Shown in pieces: positions 4,883 through 8,092 of a stretch of 8,092 nucleotides of DNA (within the stretch, counting starts at the first letter, position 1; each line of letters opens with the position of its first letter). The notes under the pieces are model-generated. The model was not told where the DNA came from. It worked only from the letters and a program-made list of their open reading frames with translations, and made no database searches. The stretch spans positions 1-8,092 of the forward strand of contig CAKUXO010000042.1 of the NCBI GenBank assembly GCA_934700385.1. Reading direction: 5' to 3'. Both the position numbers and the translations under genes were made by a program. This DNA comes from an uncultured Candidatus Melainabacteria bacterium. Its GTDB lineage: Bacteria > Cyanobacteriota > Vampirovibrionia > Gastranaerophilales > Gastranaerophilaceae.

Positions 4883-5994
4883 TATATCACCTCTAATTCT
4901 GCTTGTAGGCTGCCTGCGCTTGCAAGAGCTTGTAATATTGCAATTAAATCAAGAGGAGTTACCCCTATGTCATTTAAGGCGCCAACTAAGTCAGATAAAC
5001 TTGAATTAGCTTCCATTTGAATTAAAGAGCCTTGTTTTTCACTAATTTGAATGGCTGCATTTTGTTGAAGTGCTGTTTGACCGCCAGCAAACGCATTAGG
5101 CTGAACCACCTCATTATTTACTTGAATAGTAACAGTTATACCGCCATGGGCAACGGCTGCAGGCATGAGTTTTGTATTTCCGCCAACAACAATCGTTCCC
5201 GTTCTTTCATTAACAATTACTTTTGCTTTTTGTGAAACTGCGCCCACAATTTGATTTTCAATTATAGAAAGAAAAGTTACTCTATCGTTTCTATATTTTT
5301 GAGGAATTGTTACTTGAACAGCACCGCCATCAAGCGCTTTTGCGGGGGCTACTCTTGTTGTAATTGTTTTTGAAATTCTTGAAGCCATTGTATAATCGGC
5401 TTTATCTAAAAGCAGTGTTAAAGTGGTTTCATCCCCTATTGTAGATAAAATATCTCTTTCAATTATACCGCCATTAGGCACTCTGCCTGTTGTTGTAACA
5501 CCTTTAGATGAACTTGAACCGCCCTGAGAAGCCTTAATTCCCCCAACGCTAACGGGTCCTTGGGCTACGGCAATTACTTCGCCATTTGGCGCTCTTAATT
5601 GGGTTTGAACTAAAACACCCCCCGTTAAACTTTTAGCGTCTGCCATAGCTGAAACTGTTACGTCAATTTTATCTCCCTCTTTTGCAAAAGGAGGAATTGT
5701 GGCGGTTACAATAACGGCTGCTGATGTACCTTTTTGGATATAGTTTGATTGGTCAATTATTGTTCCTAAGGCAGATAGCATTTGTTGGCTTGTCATTTGA
5801 GTATGACGAGAATTATCCCCTGTGTTTTGTAAGCCAACAACAAGCCCATAACCCACAACTTGGTTTTCTCTAATTCCTTTAACGTGGGTAATATCTTTAA
5901 TTCTAAGGGTTTGTTCTGAAATAGCCAACGCTTCAGTTATTAAAAGCATTAAACTTAAAAATATTATTGAAATTATGTTTAATTTTTTTCTCAT
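4882..5994 (-). CDS. flgI: Flagellar P-ring protein FlgI
   Basis: The 370-residue product forms the periplasmic P ring, which sits in the peptidoglycan layer as part of the bushing around the rod. Length is typical of FlgI. A Sec signal peptide spans 1-24 (positively charged start, hydrophobic core, ALA before the predicted cut). The mature protein starts with the family pattern RIKDITHVKGIRENQ and continues into VVGYGLVVGLQNTGD (about 46-60). Further conserved blocks are IPPFAKEGDKIDVTVSAMAD and the GGVLVQT segment. The C-terminal ALNDIGVTPLDLIAILQAL segment is also characteristic. The protein contains no cysteine, so it does not have the disulfide described for enteric FlgI. It needs the chaperone FlgA encoded two genes upstream. 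The start follows flgH by 19 bp with AGGAT about eight bases from the ATG; the stop overlaps the flgJ start. Confidence 0.97.
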   Translation of the reverse strand: MRKKLNIISIIFLSLMLLITEALAISEQTLRIKDITHVKGIRENQVVGYGLVVGLQNTGDNSRHTQMTSQQMLSALGTIIDQSNYIQKGTSAAVIVTATIPPFAKEGDKIDVTVSAMADAKSLTGGVLVQTQLRAPNGEVIAVAQGPVSVGGIKASQGGSSSSKGVTTTGRVPNGGIIERDILSTIGDETTLTLLLDKADYTMASRISKTITTRVAPAKALDGGAVQVTIPQKYRNDRVTFLSIIENQIVGAVSQKAKVIVNERTGTIVVGGNTKLMPAAVAHGGITVTIQVNNEVVQPNAFAGGQTALQQNAAIQISEKQGSLIQMEANSSLSDLVGALNDIGVTPLDLIAILQALASAGSLQAELEVI

Positions 5995-6013
5995 TTATTG
6001 TCATCCTAATAGT

Positions 6014-6622
6014 TTAAAAAACTGTTCTTATTGCTTTATTTAAAATGCCTTCATTTTGACCTCTTGAAACAGTACCTGCGCCACTCATCGCAAATTGTAA
6101 ATTAGCAACTTGGCTTGAATTAATTTTACCTGATTGATTAATCCATTTTGGGTCAACAATGCCTGAAATAAGCATATCTAATCTTTCATTTTGATTTACT
6201 AAACTTTTTTTACCTTGAACTAAAAGATTGCCATTTGGTAAAACTTGAACAACTTGAGCAACAACAACATCTGAAAGTTGAAGATTACGAACTAATTGCG
6301 TTCCGCCTGAAACATTTAAGTTGCCGTTTGTGCCATCCAGCGCACCTTTTAATTTTGTTTTAAAAATTGTATTAATTGCTTTTGTAAAGTTTTCTGCTAA
6401 TGAGCTTTGTTTTTGAGCTGAATATGTCCCTGAATCAGTCATATTTGGCGCTTCATCAATAACAATTGAAACTAAATCTCCCACACCTCTTGCTCTAACA
6501 GAAGAAAACAAAGGACGAGGCTCAATTGTTGACCTTTGAGAAGCATTCAAAGAAAAAAGACTTTCAGCGTTTGCGCTTAGTGTAATTGATATTAAAGTTA
6601 TTAATAAAAATATTTTTTTCAT
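6014..6622 (-). CDS. flgH: Flagellar L-ring protein FlgH, apparently not a lipoprotein
   Basis: The 202-residue product forms the outer-membrane L ring that, with the P ring, lets the rod turn in the cell envelope. FlgH features are clear: LFSSVRARGVGDLVSIVIDE (about 39-58), the QVLPNGNLLVQGKK segment, the LISGIVDPKWI stretch (family pattern SGIVRPxDI) and a terminal SRGQNEGILNKAI. Length is slightly below the 220-235 of enteric forms. The N terminus is a signal peptide ending in ANA (17-19), a signal peptidase I type site. No cysteine occurs near it, or anywhere in the protein, so the lipobox that anchors enteric FlgH in the outer membrane is absent. The ATG lies one base after the flgA stop, with AAGGA inside the last codons of flgA, implying translational coupling. 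Confidence 0.96.
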   Translation of the reverse strand: MKKIFLLITLISITLSANAESLFSLNASQRSTIEPRPLFSSVRARGVGDLVSIVIDEAPNMTDSGTYSAQKQSSLAENFTKAINTIFKTKLKGALDGTNGNLNVSGGTQLVRNLQLSDVVVAQVVQVLPNGNLLVQGKKSLVNQNERLDMLISGIVDPKWINQSGKINSSQVANLQFAMSGAGTVSRGQNEGILNKAIRTVF

Positions 6623-6623
6623 T

Positions 6624-7349
6624 TTAAATCCTTACTAAAACCTCATTTCCTGAGCTAATTGTTGCAGAATATGTTTTATTATATTTTGTTGAACGAACTA
6701 AAATCGTTTCTCCTAAAGCGCCGTCGTTAAGCGCTTTTCCTTGGAGTTTAATTGTTAAACCTTTACTTGAAAGAAAAATAATATCAACTGTTGAATTTTT
6801 TAAAATTAAAGATTTTGATTTTAAATCAGAAGATAAAATACAATCGTTTTTTTGATAATTTTTCTTTGTAATAAAGCCATTTTTATATGTTTGAATTGTG
6901 TTATTCAAATTTTTTGAAACTTCTTTTCTTTCTAATTTTGTGTTTAAGTTTGTTAATTCAGAATTGAAAGAAATTGGCATTGTTGCAATTAAAACATCTT
7001 TATAAACCTTTGTTTGAATTGAAATTGGAAATGCTTTAACTATATTATTTTTGCTATCTTTAATTAAAACCCTTCTATATGAAATAGCTTGAAAAATGTT
7101 TGAAGATGAAGTTAGTTCTATTTTAGGGCTTATATTTTCATTTGTTTTAATTTCATTAAATGGCAAGTTTGAAATTTCAACTTTAATTTCTTTAATATCT
7201 TTATCGTTTTTCAGAATTTCTTTTGTTTCTTTTAAAACTTCGTTTTTTAAATAAGATGAAATTTGATTGCTGCTAAGAGTGTAGCAAAAAGCACTTCTTG
7301 AAAAGCAAAGAAGAATTAATAATATTAAAATTTTAATTTGTTTTTTCAT
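6624..7349 (-). CDS. flgA: FlgA, periplasmic chaperone for P-ring assembly
   Basis: The 241-residue product fits FlgA, which binds FlgI subunits in the periplasm and helps the P ring form. An N-terminal signal peptide covers about 1-22 (MKKQIK, long hydrophobic run, SAFC). The first part of the mature protein is lysine- and isoleucine-rich and divergent. The C-terminal SAF-like/beta-clip part is recognisable: GLTIKLQGKALNDGALGETI (197-216) corresponds to the conserved G-x-A-x-x-x-G-x-x-G-x-x-I/V pattern, followed by VRS and a final beta strand ending VLVRI. The usual arginine-rich segment just before this domain is weak here. Position between flgG and flgH is the common place for flgA outside the enterics. 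The start is supported by GGTGAT nine bases upstream and by the signal peptide; the gene begins 25 bp after flgG. Confidence 0.9.
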   Translation of the reverse strand: MKKQIKILILLILLCFSRSAFCYTLSSNQISSYLKNEVLKETKEILKNDKDIKEIKVEISNLPFNEIKTNENISPKIELTSSSNIFQAISYRRVLIKDSKNNIVKAFPISIQTKVYKDVLIATMPISFNSELTNLNTKLERKEVSKNLNNTIQTYKNGFITKKNYQKNDCILSSDLKSKSLILKNSTVDIIFLSSKGLTIKLQGKALNDGALGETILVRSTKYNKTYSATISSGNEVLVRI

Positions 7350-7374
7350 CTTATTGTCATCACCAATTTTTTAT

Positions 7375-8092
7375 TTATACAATTTGATTTGTTTGTTGCA
7401 AGATATTAGAACCTGCTGTAATTACCTTTGAATTAGATTCATAAGCTCTTTCTGTTTTAATTAAGCCGATTAATTCTTCAACTGTTTGAACATTTGAACC
7501 CTCAATAAAACATTGTTCAATTGTTCCATAGCCTTCTTCCCCTGCCGTACCTTGAAGTGGTGTTCCTGAGGCTTGTGTTTCACGATATAAATTATGACCT
7601 ATTGCAAGTAAACCAGAGGGGTTTTGAAACTTAACAAGCTGAATTTGACCAAGTTGAGTTTGTTCTGAGTTTGTTCCTGTTGTACAAGAAACAATCCCCG
7701 CTTGAGAAACAGTGATGTCTTTAGCGTTAACAGGAATTGTTATAGGTGGTTGAAGTTGATAACCGTCTGAAGTTACTAAAGAACCGTTTGAATCCATTTG
7801 CCAAGAGCCATCACGAGTGTATGCAAGAGAACCGTCATCCATTGTAATTTGAAAAAAGCCATCTCCGGCTATTGCCATATCAAGCTGTCTATCTGTTGAT
7901 TGTAGTGTTCCTGTTGTAAAAATTCTTGTTGTAGAAGAAGTTTTTACCCCTAAACCAACTTCAAGCCCAACCGGTTGATAAGTACCCTGACCCATTTGAG
8001 CCCCTGGGGTTCTATAAACTTGTGTAAGTAAATCTTGAAATTCTGCTCTTACTTTTTTATAACCATAGGTTGATAAATTGGCGATGTTATTA
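7375..8092 (-). CDS. flgG: Flagellar distal rod protein FlgG; 5' end outside window
   Basis: The frame is open to the right edge, showing 238 residues plus the stop; FlgG is usually about 260, so roughly 20 N-terminal residues are missing. An internal ATG at 7995 is not the start, because the codons before it encode the FlgG signature NNIANLSTYGYKKVRAEFQD and the DLLTQVYR segment. Other family blocks follow: the QPVGLEVGLGVK loop, GDGFFQITMDDGS and YTRDGSWQMDSNGSLVTSDG, then IEGSNVQTVEELIGLIKTER (near residue 190 of the visible part) with AYESNSKVI. FlgG polymerises into the distal rod, a drive shaft passing through the P and L rings encoded downstream. Small departures from the usual sequence are CFIEGSNV for GYLExSNV and KTERAYE for the common QRAYE. 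It is presumably preceded by flgF or other rod genes outside the window. Confidence 0.96.
   Translation of the reverse strand, partial: NNIANLSTYGYKKVRAEFQDLLTQVYRTPGAQMGQGTYQPVGLEVGLGVKTSSTTRIFTTGTLQSTDRQLDMAIAGDGFFQITMDDGSLAYTRDGSWQMDSNGSLVTSDGYQLQPPITIPVNAKDITVSQAGIVSCTTGTNSEQTQLGQIQLVKFQNPSGLLAIGHNLYRETQASGTPLQGTAGEEGYGTIEQCFIEGSNVQTVEELIGLIKTERAYESNSKVITAGSNILQQTNQIV

Noticed and set aside
5032..5235. Plus-strand open frame of 67 codons opposite flgI
   Set aside because: Antisense shadow of the conserved FlgI C-terminal region.
5391..5410. GCCGATTA on the minus strand, resembling a sigma-28 -10 element
   Set aside because: It lies inside the conserved flgI coding region with no matching -35 and no gene start downstream within a useful distance.
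7375..7995. A short FlgG starting at the internal ATG at 7995
   Set aside because: The in-frame codons upstream to the window edge encode the conserved FlgG N-terminal signature, so the gene begins outside the window.

Overview
The window carries most of a bacterial flagellar rod/ring/hook-junction operon, followed by an AT-rich gene-free stretch and the start of a superfamily 1 helicase gene. All supported genes lie on the minus strand, so transcription runs from high to low coordinates.

Organism: the DNA is very AT-rich. FlgH, FlgI and FlgA (L-ring, P-ring and P-ring chaperone) imply an outer membrane and a peptidoglycan-anchored bushing, so this is a diderm (Gram-negative type) flagellated bacterium. 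The order flgG-flgA-flgH-flgI-flgJ-flgM-flgN-flgK-flgL resembles that of deltaproteobacterial and several deep-branching diderm lineages rather than the enteric order. FlgJ lacks a muramidase domain, and FlgH lacks a lipoprotein cysteine. I cannot fix the taxon; an AT-rich host-associated lineage such as flagellated Vampirovibrionia is one possibility, not a conclusion.

Layout from the operon 5' side: FlgG (distal rod, 8092-7375, 5' end outside the window), FlgA (7349-6624), FlgH (6622-6014), FlgI (5994-4882), FlgJ-type rod-binding protein (4882-4544), a small FlgM-like protein (4525-4223), FlgN-like chaperone (4211-3816), FlgK (3798-2269) and FlgL (2250-1342). Gaps are between -1 and 25 bp with Shine-Dalgarno-like sequences, so this reads as one translationally compact operon. 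The products act in assembly order: FlgG finishes the rod, FlgJ helps the rod through the wall, FlgA/FlgI/FlgH build the P and L rings, then FlgN delivers FlgK and FlgL to cap the hook. A FlgM-like protein in this position would tie hook completion to late gene expression.

The 454 bp between flgL and the helicase gene (888-1341) hold no convincing gene but several inverted repeats, including two mutually exclusive long stems at 1159-1245. The helicase gene (887 to the left edge, 3' end missing) is an Upf1/Dna2-like SF1 protein. It differs from the flagellar genes in having no Shine-Dalgarno sequence, and it may be an accessory insertion next to the operon.
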